Positions 35,579 to 45,288 of a stretch of DNA of 64,000 nucleotides are shown here, piece after piece. Position 1 is the stretch's first letter. Every line of letters begins with the position of its first letter. The notes under the pieces were generated by a model that was not told where the DNA came from, did no database searches, and saw only the letters and a list, made by a program, of their open reading frames with translations. Location: contig NZ_JAPQNS010000012.1 in NCBI RefSeq assembly GCF_028867935.1, forward strand, positions 124,001 to 188,000. Reading direction: 5' to 3'. The position numbers were made by a program, and so were the translations under genes. The stretch comes from Flavobacterium sp. SUN052 (GTDB lineage Bacteria > Bacteroidota > Bacteroidia > Flavobacteriales > Flavobacteriaceae).

Positions 35579-38227
35579 ATGATCGCCAAAACCTATAGTC
35601 CTCAGGACATCGAAGAAAAGTGGTACCAGTATTGGATCGATAACCAGTTTTTCAAGTCAACCCCCGATGAGCGGGAGCCATACACCATTGTGATTCCTCC
35701 CCCTAACGTGACGGGCTTGTTGCACATGGGCCATATGCTCAATAATACTATTCAGGATGTACTGGTGCGGAAAGCCCGTATGGAGGGCAAAAACGCCTGT
35801 TGGGTTCCCGGCACCGACCACGCCAGCATTGCAACGGAAACCAAAGTGGTGAACATGCTCAAAGAGCGTGGTATCCAGAAAAATGACCTTACCCGCGAGG
35901 AGTTTCTGGCCTATGCCTGGGAGTGGAAAGAGAAGTACGGCGGTATTATTCTCCAGCAACTCCGCAAACTGGGAGCTTCCTGCGACTGGGACCGTACCCG
36001 ATTCACTATGGAGCCAGATCTGTACGATTCCGTAATAGACGTGTTTGTTGACCTCTATGAAAAGGGACAGATTTACCGGGGCGTTCGCATGGTGAACTGG
36101 GACCCGCAGGGCCTCACTGCCGTGTCGGACGAGGAGGTAATCATGAAGGAGGTTCAGCAGAAGCTGAGCTATATCCGGTATCAGATCAAAGGCGAAGATG
36201 ATTACGTGACAGTGGCAACCGTTCGGCCGGAGACGATTATGGCTGACTCCGCTATCTGCGTAAACCCCAACGATGAGCGGTACACACATTTGCACGGCAA
36301 ATACGCTCTGATTCCACTTATCAATCGGGCCATCCCGATCATTACCGACGAGTATGTGACAATGGACTTCGGAACGGGTTGCCTGAAGGTAACGCCCGCT
36401 CACGACCCAAATGACTACGAACTGGGCGTGAAGCACCGTTTGCCGGTTGTTGATATTCTGAATGATAACGGCACGTTGAACGAGAAGGCGCAGATTCTGG
36501 TCGGAAAAGACCGGTTTGCTGCCCGGAAGGAGATTCTGGTGTTGTTGGAAGAGTCAGGAAATCTGGTAAAGACCGAAGAATACAAGTCGAATGTGGGGTA
36601 TTCGGAGCGGACGAATGCGGTTATCGAGCCGAAACTGTCGTTGCAGTGGTTCCTGAAAATGGATCAACTGGCCAAGCCCGCCCTCGACAACGTAATGAAT
36701 GACGTGGTGCAGTTGGTACCGCCCAAGTTCAAGAACATGTACCGGTCGTGGATGGAGAACCCGCATGATTGGTGCATTAGCCGCCAACTGTGGTGGGGCC
36801 AGCAGATTCCGGCTTTTTACATGAAAGACGGAACTATCATTGTGGCCAAAAACAAACGCGAAGCCCTTCGTAAAGCCCAGCGTGAATACCAACTCTTTGC
36901 CCTGACTGAAGTTGACCTGACGCAGGACGAAGACGTGCTCGACACCTGGTTCTCGTCGTGGTTGTGGCCTATGTCTGTGTTCAACGGTATTAAGGAGCCC
37001 AACAATGCAGACATCAATTACTACTACCCGACCAACGACCTCGTAACGGGCTTCGATATTATTTTCTTCTGGGTTGCCCGGATGATCATTGCGGGTTACG
37101 CATTCCGGAATGAGCGCCCTTTCGAACACGTGTATCTCACGGGGATGGTGCGCGACAAGCAGGGCCGCAAAATGTCGAAGCAATTGGGCAACAGCCCCGA
37201 CCCGCTCGACCTGATCGCTGTTTTCGGGGCCGATGGTGTTCGTACGGGTATGCTGTTCAGTTCGGCAGCGGGCAACGACCTGCTGTTCGACGAAAAACTG
37301 TGCGAACAGGGCCGTAATTTCAACAACAAACTCTGGAACGCCTTCCGCCTGGTAAAAGGCTGGACGGTACAGGAGCAGTCGGCAGGAGCAGTTGGCAGTC
37401 CCAGTACAGGATCGCAGCAGTTACCCATCCAATGGTTCACCGCCAAATTGAATACGACCCTTGCCGAGGTAGAAGATCATTTCAGCAAATTCCGGATTTC
37501 GGATGCGCTGCAAAGCATCTACAAGCTGATTTGGGATGATTTCTGCTCGCAGTATCTGGAAATGATTAAACCGCCCTACGATCAGGAAGCGGGAGCCTCG
37601 TTGCCGATTGACGCCGATACGTATGAGGCCACGGTCAATTTCTTCGAACAGATTGTGCAGTTGGCTCATCCATTTATGCCATTCATCACGGAAGAAATCT
37701 GGCAGCAACTGCGTGAACGCGAAACAGGAGCCAGTATTTGCGTGGCTCCGTTCCCCAAAGGTGGCTCAGTAGATAGCCAGATTCTGGCTGATTTTGCGGT
37801 ACTAACCGAAGCCGTTACTATGATCCGAAATCTTCGGTCGGCCAAAGGCTTGTCGCCGAGGGTAGAGTTGCCACTGGCAATCCGCACCGAACAACCAGAC
37901 CGGTTCCGACCGCTCGAGGGCTTGTTTAACAAACTCGCCAACGTGGTTGATTTCCAATACGTATCGGAGAAAGTACCCGGTACCCCTTTCCTGATCAAGA
38001 GCGACGAGTTTTTCGTGAACATTGCGGGCGAGGTAGACGAAGAAGCTGAACTGGCCGAAGCGCAAAAAGAACTGACTTATTTAATCGGCTTCAAGGAGTC
38101 GATCCAGAAAAAACTGTCGAACGAGAAGTTTGTGACCAACGCCAAAGCCGACGTGGTTGACCGCGAACGCCAAAAGTTGGCCGACGCCGAAGCCAAAATC
38201 AAAGCGTTGGAGGATCGGTTGAAATAG
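35579..38227 (+). CDS. valS: Valyl-tRNA synthetase
   Basis: A class I synthetase of 882 residues, the usual size. The HIGH motif appears as HMGH (residues 49-52, in PPNVTGLLHMGH), and KMSKS as KMSKQ (in GRKMSKQLGNSPDPLD). The editing domain has the TVRPETIMADSAICVNP block. The last ~65 residues form the coiled-coil arm typical of ValRS. I chose ATG 35579; the frame is open further back through the terminator, which cannot be coding. It is followed by prmA after a hairpin. Confidence 0.98.
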   Translation: MIAKTYSPQDIEEKWYQYWIDNQFFKSTPDEREPYTIVIPPPNVTGLLHMGHMLNNTIQDVLVRKARMEGKNACWVPGTDHASIATETKVVNMLKERGIQKNDLTREEFLAYAWEWKEKYGGIILQQLRKLGASCDWDRTRFTMEPDLYDSVIDVFVDLYEKGQIYRGVRMVNWDPQGLTAVSDEEVIMKEVQQKLSYIRYQIKGEDDYVTVATVRPETIMADSAICVNPNDERYTHLHGKYALIPLINRAIPIITDEYVTMDFGTGCLKVTPAHDPNDYELGVKHRLPVVDILNDNGTLNEKAQILVGKDRFAARKEILVLLEESGNLVKTEEYKSNVGYSERTNAVIEPKLSLQWFLKMDQLAKPALDNVMNDVVQLVPPKFKNMYRSWMENPHDWCISRQLWWGQQIPAFYMKDGTIIVAKNKREALRKAQREYQLFALTEVDLTQDEDVLDTWFSSWLWPMSVFNGIKEPNNADINYYYPTNDLVTGFDIIFFWVARMIIAGYAFRNERPFEHVYLTGMVRDKQGRKMSKQLGNSPDPLDLIAVFGADGVRTGMLFSSAAGNDLLFDEKLCEQGRNFNNKLWNAFRLVKGWTVQEQSAGAVGSPSTGSQQLPIQWFTAKLNTTLAEVEDHFSKFRISDALQSIYKLIWDDFCSQYLEMIKPPYDQEAGASLPIDADTYEATVNFFEQIVQLAHPFMPFITEEIWQQLRERETGASICVAPFPKGGSVDSQILADFAVLTEAVTMIRNLRSAKGLSPRVELPLAIRTEQPDRFRPLEGLFNKLANVVDFQYVSEKVPGTPFLIKSDEFFVNIAGEVDEEAELAEAQKELTYLIGFKESIQKKLSNEKFVTNAKADVVDRERQKLADAEAKIKALEDRLK

Positions 38228-38239
38228 AACGCCACGTAT

Positions 38240-38274
38240 AGCGATGACATCTCTCGGAACGAGATGTCATCGCT
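38240..38274. terminator. Hairpin between valS and prmA
   Basis: A perfect 14-base stem (38240-38253 / 38261-38274) with a seven-base loop. No T run follows, so it may be a weak terminator, an mRNA-stability hairpin, or a spacer within a valS-prmA transcript. Confidence 0.6.
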
Positions 38275-38289
38275 GTGAAATCCTAACTT

Positions 38290-39171
38290 ATGAACTATAC
38301 TGAACTACGCCTGACGCTTTCGCCCGATTACGCCGACATCCTGACTGCCGAACTGGCCGAGTTGGGTTTCGAGTCGTTTGTAGAAACCGACGAAGGCCTG
38401 AATGCGTACATTACAGAGCCCGATTTCGACGAGGAGGCCGTGCGCGAAGTCGTAGCCAAATACGCTGAGCAAACCGCAATAGCCTATGAGGTTACTTCGT
38501 TAGAAAAAAGGAACTGGAACGCCGAATGGGAACAGAGCTATCAGCCAATTGAAGTAGGTCAGATTGTGCGGGTTAGGGCTTCATTTCACGAGCCCAATCC
38601 GGCTTTTCAATATGACCTGGTCATTAACCCCAAAATGTCGTTTGGAACGGGCCACCACGAGACCACGGCCATGATGCTCGAACACCAGTTGGGCATCGAT
38701 CACGCTGGAAAAGGGGTGCTGGACGTGGGGAGTGGAACGGGGATTCTGGCGATTCTGGCCGCCCGGATGGGTGCCGCCGACGTGCTGGCTTTCGACATTG
38801 AGGAGTGGGCTGTTGAGAATGCTCAGGAAAATGCCGAACTGAACGACTGTTCCCAGATACGGGTGTTTCAGGGAACAATTCAGGATGTAGACTCCAAGAG
38901 CCGATTCGACATTGTGCTGGCCAACATCAACCGAAACGTGCTGCTGGCCGAAATTCCTACCTATGCAAGCTTAATGCGCGAAGGCGGGCAACTGCTGGTT
39001 AGCGGCTTTTACGAACACGATGCCGTAGACATAGAACATAAAGCTAAGGAAGCGGGACTGTCGCCTGTTCGGGGAATGTCGGTAAACCATTGGTGCTCAC
39101 TGGTTTACCAAAAAGATGATGGTTCGGTGGCAACCAATATAGCCACAATGGCCGCTATGGGGCTCGTTTAA
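38290..39171 (+). CDS. prmA: Ribosomal protein L11 methyltransferase
   Basis: Methylates lysines and the N-terminus of ribosomal protein L11 with S-adenosylmethionine. The methyltransferase domain shows DVGSGTGILAILAARMGA (SAM-binding motif I), preceded by NPKMSFGTGHHETTAMML, and LANINRNVLL as the catalytic N-x-x-N-type loop. The N-terminal ~90 residues are the L11-recognition domain. At 293 residues it is slightly long, with a short Ala/Met-rich C-terminal extension. Confidence 0.95.
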   Translation: MNYTELRLTLSPDYADILTAELAELGFESFVETDEGLNAYITEPDFDEEAVREVVAKYAEQTAIAYEVTSLEKRNWNAEWEQSYQPIEVGQIVRVRASFHEPNPAFQYDLVINPKMSFGTGHHETTAMMLEHQLGIDHAGKGVLDVGSGTGILAILAARMGAADVLAFDIEEWAVENAQENAELNDCSQIRVFQGTIQDVDSKSRFDIVLANINRNVLLAEIPTYASLMREGGQLLVSGFYEHDAVDIEHKAKEAGLSPVRGMSVNHWCSLVYQKDDGSVATNIATMAAMGLV

Positions 39172-39184
39172 AACAACAAGACGA

Positions 39185-42100
39185 ATGAAACGCATTTCTT
39201 TTTTGCTGCTTATGGCCCTGCTGGCCACGTTTTCAGTGCATGCTCAGGTCGTGAAAATCTCCGATAACCCGGAGCAGTTTCTGGCCGACGTACAAAAACT
39301 GATGGCTACCGGTAGTCCCGTGTCTGTTCGGGCCGGAACCAACCTGCAGGCGTTATGGTCGGAGAACCGTTTGAGCCAGCCTCAGCGCGACCGACTAATG
39401 GCGCTAAGCCGCAAAATGAATGCGAAACGCTACCAACCCGTAGCTCACTTTGCTCCACTGTTTGAGACATTCTATAACGCAGCGTATTCACAGAAACCTT
39501 CGGCGCAACCTGTCAGCATGGATGATCTGTTGACGCTCGCCGAAAAACAGTTTGCCAATGGTGATGCCAAAACGTTTGGCCAGGTAATGACCGCAACCCG
39601 CCAGTTTCTGGATCGCCGACTGCTTTACACTGGAACGTACAACAAGCTCTACGCCGAAGGGGGCACGTTCTCGTTTCGCTACCTCGACCAGCCACAAGCT
39701 GGTTCTGGCGGAGATACACCTCCTGCCAACAGTACAGCTGCAAGCTCGACGGCAGCTGTAGCCACTTCGGGCAACTTCGACGGATGGGACGACCCTGTCC
39801 CCGGTGACTCCGCCAAACCGAAGCCGCTAGGCCGCATTTTTATCCCTCAAAAACGGCCCATTCCCGCTGTAGTGGGGCCAGTACTGACCATCAAAGACGT
39901 ATTTCTGACAATGGTTGCCAATGGCGATTCAGTTGTTATTCCAAATACGGGTGGTGATTTGATGCTGAACTCCGGCATCTTCGTGGGTAAAGGCGGCAAG
40001 TTCACGTGGGAAACGGTAGGTAGGCCAGACATTTTCGTCACGCTCGGCGACTATTCAATGAATGTGATGAACCCTCGCTTACAGGCCGACGATGTGACAC
40101 TTACGCACCCATCCTCTCCCAAGCCAGTAAAGGGTGTTTTTGAGTACATCAGTCGGAAAAAAGGAACCGCCCAAGCGGCTCAATTTCCCCGGTTTATGTC
40201 GTGGCAAAACGACGTGGCTTTACCTGATTTGGGGAAAGACGTGAAATATCAAGGCGGGTTTGCTCTTGCCGGGTCGCGCGTTGTGGGGGCATCGGCAAGT
40301 GGGCAACCAGCCGTTATCACGGTGATGGATAACGGTAAACCATCATTCCGGGTCAAGAGCAACCGGTTTGAGTTTGCCGATGTAACCACCAAAGGAACCG
40401 CGCCCGACTCTTCGTTCACGGGTGGTCTTTTGCCCGGTGAGTCGCTTGGGGGTACGAGCGGACGAACGGCCTCACTCATTACAGCCACAGCAGCTCAGTT
40501 TTCGGGGTACATCGACGCGGATTCAATTACGCACCCTTCCGTGCAGTTTCGGTATGACAAAAACGCCCGCGTTGCCTGGCTGAACCGGCAAGAACGGTCG
40601 TCGTATGCGCGGGTGCCCTTCACCGATACATACCACAAATTCTATATTCAGCCGGAGGTGATGCGCTGGGATGTGAGCCGCCGAAAAGTTGATTTTTATC
40701 AGGTCGGTGCTAAACGAGAAGTACCCGTCAGGCTCGAATCGTTCGATTATTTCATTCCTGAACGCTACTCCGACATCACCGTCGACTACGGGTTCCACCC
40801 GTTGCAGATTGCCGCCAACTACATCTCAAAGAATAAAACCCAGACGTTTCTAGCCGACGACTTGGCTCAGGCTGCCCGCCTGAACCCAACTACCCTCAGT
40901 GGAGCGCTGGACCGGATGGTTATTGAAGGCTATTTGGATAAGGATCCCAACACGGGCATGATGCGCCTGAGCCGCAAAGGAATCCTGTATGTGCTGGCCT
41001 ATAACAAACAGAAAGACTACGACAATTTTCAGATTCAGTCGCAGTTTGTGTCGAACGACAGCGTTAAAAACGCGACCATTAACTTGAATGATAAGTTCTT
41101 GCTGGTGCGTGGAGTACGCACGTTCACCATCAGCGACTCGCTAAAAATCTACGGTGTCCCAACAGACAAAGTCCTCAAAATTGGTAAAGGCCGGGCCTTC
41201 ACGTTGAATGGTCAACTAAAGTCGGGCAACTTCCGGTATTCGGGTCGCGACATGGCGTTCGATTACGATAAGTTTGCCATGAACCTCAACAAAATTGACT
41301 CGATCACCTTTACGCCCCAAAAACTGGCGGCTCAGGGCAAGACCGAAGAAGTAGGGGGCGACATTAAGTACGACAAGCCGGGAATGGTTTATTTCGGCGC
41401 ACCTGATAATAAGTCAGGTAAGGTAAAAGATAAAAAAACCACCCAGCGTCTGGTGATGCCTGAGGGGATGACGGTCTATTTTAACCAGCCGATGCGGGGA
41501 AATCTGGCTTACAATGACAAGGTATACTTCAAAATCCCGGCTATCGATAACGACAGTTTAGGTAAAGGCGACATCTCGTTCGTTGGGACATTTTACTCCG
41601 ACGGTATTTTTCCGCCTTTCAAAGCAGAACTGAAAACCATGCCCGACAATACGCTTGGGTTCGTTCACAAAGCACCGGCGGGTGGTTATCCTGTTTATGG
41701 CAGCAAACCCGGCACGCCCGGCGCGTCGAACGTGAAGTTTGCGGGTGAGCTGAGCATGGATAAAAGCGGCCTTCGTGCCGACGGGGTGCTGAACCACCTT
41801 ACAGCTAGCCTGACAACGGGTGGCATGTTATTTATGACCGATTCGCTGCTGGCATCGGGCAGCAAGGGCGAGATCAAGGAAGGCGTTTCGGGAAAACCTG
41901 GCCCTAAACAGGTGTATTTTCCGGCCGTCCAGGTGAACGATTACAGCCTGAAATGGTGGCCAAAAGCCGACAGCATGGTCATCATGACCCAGAAGGGCAA
42001 CTTCAATTTCTACAACGGCAGCACCAAACTCGAAGGCAATCTGGTGTTACGAACAAGCGGTCTGTTTGGTAATGGTACCCTTCGCCGGGCTGATTCAGAA

Positions 42101-44392
42101 GCTCTTTCAACCAGTATCAAATTCAACAAAGACGGCTTCCTGGCCGAAGATGCTCAGTTTAAAATTGAGTCGGCAGGGGCGCAGAAGGGCATTGCCAACA
42201 AGCCTATCTTGCTTGGTACGGGCCTCGACGTAGACTTTAATCAGGTGAAGGGCATTGTTGGCCTGGCCATCAACGCACCTAAGAACCAGGCAATCAGTGA
42301 TACTCTGAAAGCGATAATGGAATTCCCCTACGCAGCCTACAAAACAAGCATCAACAGAGCGCAGTGGAACATCAACGCCAAAACCATTGCAATGAAGGGC
42401 GATGTAAAAACATCCACCTTCACGGCAACGGGCGAAGAACAGGAAGGCCTGACTTTCAACGGTGCAGCTGCTTTGTATGACGTTGAGAAAATGGCGCTTA
42501 ACATTAGTGGTGTTCCCTTTGTGACATCAGCTGATGCCCACATTATTCCCGACAAGGGGCTGGTCTCAATCAAGCGTAACGGTGAAATGATGCCATTCAA
42601 GAATGCCCGACTCGAACTGGACACCGTGTCGTTACACCACAAACTCAAAAACGGCAATATTCAGGTGCTTTCGCGGACGCGCTTTGCGGGTGATGCCACA
42701 TACCAGTTTGCGACCGCAGCTGGCGATACGGCTAGTATCAAAATGGGTAGTTTCGAATTTAAAGAATCGAAAGTGGCACCGGCCTTGGCCTCAACTCAGG
42801 CAACCCCTGACCTGTCGACTCGCGCTCCCGCAAAAGGTCGGCGTAAGTCGGGGTCTCAGCAGTCAGAAACAACTTACTTCACGGTTGCGCGTGCCGAAAT
42901 CGACGAGAACGACAAGCTGCAATTAGCTCCTCGCATGATGTTTAAGGGCGATATTGTGATGCAGGCCCCTGAAAAAGACCTTGGTCTGGATGGTTTTATT
43001 AAACCGTCGCTCAAAAAACGGCCTGACCTGATTGGGGGCTGGATTCCATTCAAAGAAAAAGTAGTAGAGCGCATCGAGATTAAGGTTGATAAAAATCTAA
43101 AAAATGAAGGCGATCAACCACTCGTTGCGGGTATTCATTACCGGGGTGGTCAGGGTGGCTTGTATCCAACTTTCCTGTCCCCGAAAGAAGACCAACGCGA
43201 CGATGATATTTTTACGGTTACTGGTCTAATGCGTTACGATGAGAAGGACAAGGTGTTCCGCATTGTGCAGAAGGGTGCTGACGGGTTGGAAGACATCGAA
43301 AATGCGTTCACCTTCAACGACCCGAAAGGCAGCATGACGTATAAGGGGCCGCTTACCCTCATGAATACGGGCCAAAATCCGTACCTGCTTGCTTCCGGCT
43401 CGGCTAATATCAATATCGATAGCACCAAGTACCGCTTGAATACCCTGTTAGCATTCACCTTCCCGGTTCCAGAATTGATCACAGCCGAGATCGGCAAAAA
43501 GCTGGTGGAAGCTAACCTCGAAGAACAAAACGACGAACCTGCTGATGACGATCTAAACGCCCTATCTGACAAACTGGTGCCATTGATTGGTCAGAAAGAC
43601 GTGGACGCTTACCGCACGAAGGCCCAAAATCAGCACGTTTCGCTGGCACTTGCTTCGCCCAAACTAGCGGTTCCTATCGTCTTTTCTAACGTTGAACTGC
43701 GCTGGTCCGAAAAAGCCAATGCTTTTTACAGCATCGGCCCACTGGGTGTTTCGAATATGGGAGCTGCCGACATTAACGCACAGATGAACGGTTTTGTAGA
43801 GATCAGGAAAACTGCCAACGGCGATGAAGCGACGATCTACGTAGAATCGTCAGACGAAGTGTGGGCGTTTTATGAATTCAAATCGAGCGGAAACGGGGGC
43901 GGTCAATTAGCGATTACTACTTCGGATCAGGCAATCAACGACAAGTTGCTAGCCGGTTCTAAGAACTCGGGTAAATCGCCAGTTGAAATTATTGCTGCTA
44001 CACCCGACGAGAAAGAGCAGTTTGTATCGCTGTACCAAAGTCAATACAAGACACGAGTTCGTCCGGCACCAGCTCCCAAGCAAAGCACTATCGCTACGCC
44101 TAAAGCCACAACACCAGCGACCAAATCCGGTTCAACTGCTCCCGCTTCAACAACCCTGTCTGAAAAGGCTGTTGCTACCGACGCGGCTACACCAACCGAT
44201 AGTAAATCAACTCCGACTGACAAAGCAGGTGCTGTCCCTACAATCACTAAACCCGGTTCAACAACAGCGCCCGGCGTAGCGACGCCCGGCGTGAAAACCC
44301 CAGCCGACAAAGCCGTTGTGAAAAAAGAAGCCGTGACGCCAGCAGAGAAAGAGAAAAAGAAGGTGAAAGAAGAAGAGAAAGAAGGGTTTTAA
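39185..44392 (+). CDS. Giant exported beta-rich protein, unknown function
   Basis: A 1735-residue protein with a signal peptide (MKRISFLLLMALLATFSVHA). After an N-terminal helical region (to ~150) and a Ser/Thr/Ala linker, the rest is mostly predicted beta-strand. Successive blocks read like stacked jelly-roll or beta-taco units, with patterns such as LNGQLKSGNFRYSGRDMAF and FTATGEEQEGLTFNGAA. The last ~120 residues are a Thr/Pro/Ala/Lys-rich tail ending in KKVKEEEKEGF. It resembles periplasmic bridge or OstA-like proteins only in general look; no family is assigned. It starts 13 bases after prmA and is probably cotranscribed. Confidence 0.75.
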   Translation: MKRISFLLLMALLATFSVHAQVVKISDNPEQFLADVQKLMATGSPVSVRAGTNLQALWSENRLSQPQRDRLMALSRKMNAKRYQPVAHFAPLFETFYNAAYSQKPSAQPVSMDDLLTLAEKQFANGDAKTFGQVMTATRQFLDRRLLYTGTYNKLYAEGGTFSFRYLDQPQAGSGGDTPPANSTAASSTAAVATSGNFDGWDDPVPGDSAKPKPLGRIFIPQKRPIPAVVGPVLTIKDVFLTMVANGDSVVIPNTGGDLMLNSGIFVGKGGKFTWETVGRPDIFVTLGDYSMNVMNPRLQADDVTLTHPSSPKPVKGVFEYISRKKGTAQAAQFPRFMSWQNDVALPDLGKDVKYQGGFALAGSRVVGASASGQPAVITVMDNGKPSFRVKSNRFEFADVTTKGTAPDSSFTGGLLPGESLGGTSGRTASLITATAAQFSGYIDADSITHPSVQFRYDKNARVAWLNRQERSSYARVPFTDTYHKFYIQPEVMRWDVSRRKVDFYQVGAKREVPVRLESFDYFIPERYSDITVDYGFHPLQIAANYISKNKTQTFLADDLAQAARLNPTTLSGALDRMVIEGYLDKDPNTGMMRLSRKGILYVLAYNKQKDYDNFQIQSQFVSNDSVKNATINLNDKFLLVRGVRTFTISDSLKIYGVPTDKVLKIGKGRAFTLNGQLKSGNFRYSGRDMAFDYDKFAMNLNKIDSITFTPQKLAAQGKTEEVGGDIKYDKPGMVYFGAPDNKSGKVKDKKTTQRLVMPEGMTVYFNQPMRGNLAYNDKVYFKIPAIDNDSLGKGDISFVGTFYSDGIFPPFKAELKTMPDNTLGFVHKAPAGGYPVYGSKPGTPGASNVKFAGELSMDKSGLRADGVLNHLTASLTTGGMLFMTDSLLASGSKGEIKEGVSGKPGPKQVYFPAVQVNDYSLKWWPKADSMVIMTQKGNFNFYNGSTKLEGNLVLRTSGLFGNGTLRRADSEALSTSIKFNKDGFLAEDAQFKIESAGAQKGIANKPILLGTGLDVDFNQVKGIVGLAINAPKNQAISDTLKAIMEFPYAAYKTSINRAQWNINAKTIAMKGDVKTSTFTATGEEQEGLTFNGAAALYDVEKMALNISGVPFVTSADAHIIPDKGLVSIKRNGEMMPFKNARLELDTVSLHHKLKNGNIQVLSRTRFAGDATYQFATAAGDTASIKMGSFEFKESKVAPALASTQATPDLSTRAPAKGRRKSGSQQSETTYFTVARAEIDENDKLQLAPRMMFKGDIVMQAPEKDLGLDGFIKPSLKKRPDLIGGWIPFKEKVVERIEIKVDKNLKNEGDQPLVAGIHYRGGQGGLYPTFLSPKEDQRDDDIFTVTGLMRYDEKDKVFRIVQKGADGLEDIENAFTFNDPKGSMTYKGPLTLMNTGQNPYLLASGSANINIDSTKYRLNTLLAFTFPVPELITAEIGKKLVEANLEEQNDEPADDDLNALSDKLVPLIGQKDVDAYRTKAQNQHVSLALASPKLAVPIVFSNVELRWSEKANAFYSIGPLGVSNMGAADINAQMNGFVEIRKTANGDEATIYVESSDEVWAFYEFKSSGNGGGQLAITTSDQAINDKLLAGSKNSGKSPVEIIAATPDEKEQFVSLYQSQYKTRVRPAPAPKQSTIATPKATTPATKSGSTAPASTTLSEKAVATDAATPTDSKSTPTDKAGAVPTITKPGSTTAPGVATPGVKTPADKAVVKKEAVTPAEKEKKKVKEEEKEGF

Positions 44393-44409
44393 CGGGATGT
44401 ATAGGTGTA

Positions 44410-44431
44410 GAGACGCAAGATTTTGCGTCTC
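44410..44431. repeat. REP-like palindrome copy 1
   Basis: GAGACGCAA / TTGCGTCTC with a four-base loop (GATT), in the gap between the giant protein gene and the RAYT gene. Confidence 0.85.
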
Positions 44432-44434
44432 CTG

Positions 44435-44497
44435 TGCGTCAGCCATCAATTACCCCTATTTTCAACCTGATAATGATTATACCAAATGGCTGACGCA
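44435..44497. repeat. Inverted pair of TGCGTCAGCCAT arms between REP copies
   Basis: TGCGTCAGCCAT (44435-44446) is the exact reverse complement of ATGGCTGACGCA (44486-44497). It places REP copies 1 and 2 in inverted orientation, as in a REPIN doublet. Confidence 0.75.
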
Positions 44498-44500
44498 AAA

Positions 44501-44544
44501 AGAGACGCAAAATCTTGAAAAGAGACGCAAAATCTTGCGTCTCT
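44501..44544. repeat. REP-like palindrome copy 2 with an extra half copy
   Basis: A half copy AGAGACGCAAAATCTTG (44501-44517) is followed by a full palindrome AGAGACGCAA / TTGCGTCTCT (44521-44544, loop AATC), preceded by the TGACGCAA motif shared with the other copies. Confidence 0.85.
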
Positions 44545-44606
44545 ACGTAAACCGGATGGTTTTGTTTTTGCAATTTTTGTAGGTTGCCAGCAAAACCACC
44601 GTTTCC

Positions 44607-45146
44607 ATGACAGAAACCCATTATCGGGCTCAATACCGAATTGATTCGGCGCGGTTGGCCGAATACGATTATGGGTCAAATGGAATGTACTTTGTCACTA
44701 TCTGTACTCAAAATCGCGGACACCATTTTGGGGAAATTGCAGAAGAAAATAGCGACTGCACCTTGACCCCAACAAATATTGGTCAACGAGCCATTGACTG
44801 TTGGTTATCCATTCCAGCCCATTTTCCATTTGTTCTGCTTGACGAGTTTCAGGTTATGCCCAACCATGTCCACGGGATTCTGTGCATCAACAAACCGGAT
44901 TATGATGATTGGCAACCCAACACCTTCGGACCACAACGCCGAAATTTGGCATCAATCATACGTGGTTATAAGGTAGGCGTGACAACGTTTGCAGGGCGGC
45001 AGCAAATAGAATTTGGCTGGCAAGCCCGTTATCATGACCGGGTGGTGCGCAATGGGGATGAACTAGACCGTATTCGCCGATACATCATACAGAACCCCGC
45101 TAACTGGCCCAAAGATCAGGACAATGTAGCGGGGTTATATATGTGA
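44607..45146 (+). CDS. REP-associated tyrosine transposase (RAYT, IS200-like Y1 family)
   Basis: A 179-residue single-strand DNA transposase-like protein. YDYGSNGMYFVTICTQNR opens the HUH fold, and MPNHVHGIL supplies the metal-binding His-x-His (H87, H89). WQARYHDRVVR and RIRRYIIQNP at the C-terminus hold candidate nucleophile tyrosines Y142 and Y159. RAYTs are domesticated, usually single-copy relatives of IS200/IS605 that recognise and spread REP palindromes. Matching palindromes lie on both sides within 150 bases. It looks intact. Confidence 0.9.
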   Translation: MTETHYRAQYRIDSARLAEYDYGSNGMYFVTICTQNRGHHFGEIAEENSDCTLTPTNIGQRAIDCWLSIPAHFPFVLLDEFQVMPNHVHGILCINKPDYDDWQPNTFGPQRRNLASIIRGYKVGVTTFAGRQQIEFGWQARYHDRVVRNGDELDRIRRYIIQNPANWPKDQDNVAGLYM

Positions 45147-45173
45147 TTAGATCGCGTTGCTGACGCAAACGTA

Positions 45174-45195
45174 GAGACGCAAAATCTTGCGTCTC
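45174..45195. repeat. REP-like palindrome copy 3
   Basis: GAGACGCAA / TTGCGTCTC with loop AATC, 27 bases after the RAYT stop, preceded by TGACGCAA. Confidence 0.85.
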
Positions 45196-45240
45196 ACCGC
45201 CGGATGGCCGCATCGCCAGATGGTTTTAGGTGACGCAAGA

Positions 45241-45264
45241 AGAGACGCAAAATCTTGCGTCTCT
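45241..45264. repeat. REP-like palindrome copy 4
   Basis: AGAGACGCAA / TTGCGTCTCT with loop AATC, preceded by TGACGCAA. It lies 24 bases from the end of the protease gene and may also act as its transcript end. Confidence 0.85.
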
Positions 45265-45288
45265 ACACATACAATACCTTATCATGTC

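Noticed and set aside
35657..36436. 259-codon open frame opposite valS
   Set aside because: Antisense shadow of a highly conserved synthetase; no motif of its own.
44410..45264. Possible CRISPR array
   Set aside because: The repeats are palindromes at irregular spacing in both sides of a transposase gene, with no uniform spacers and no cas genes.
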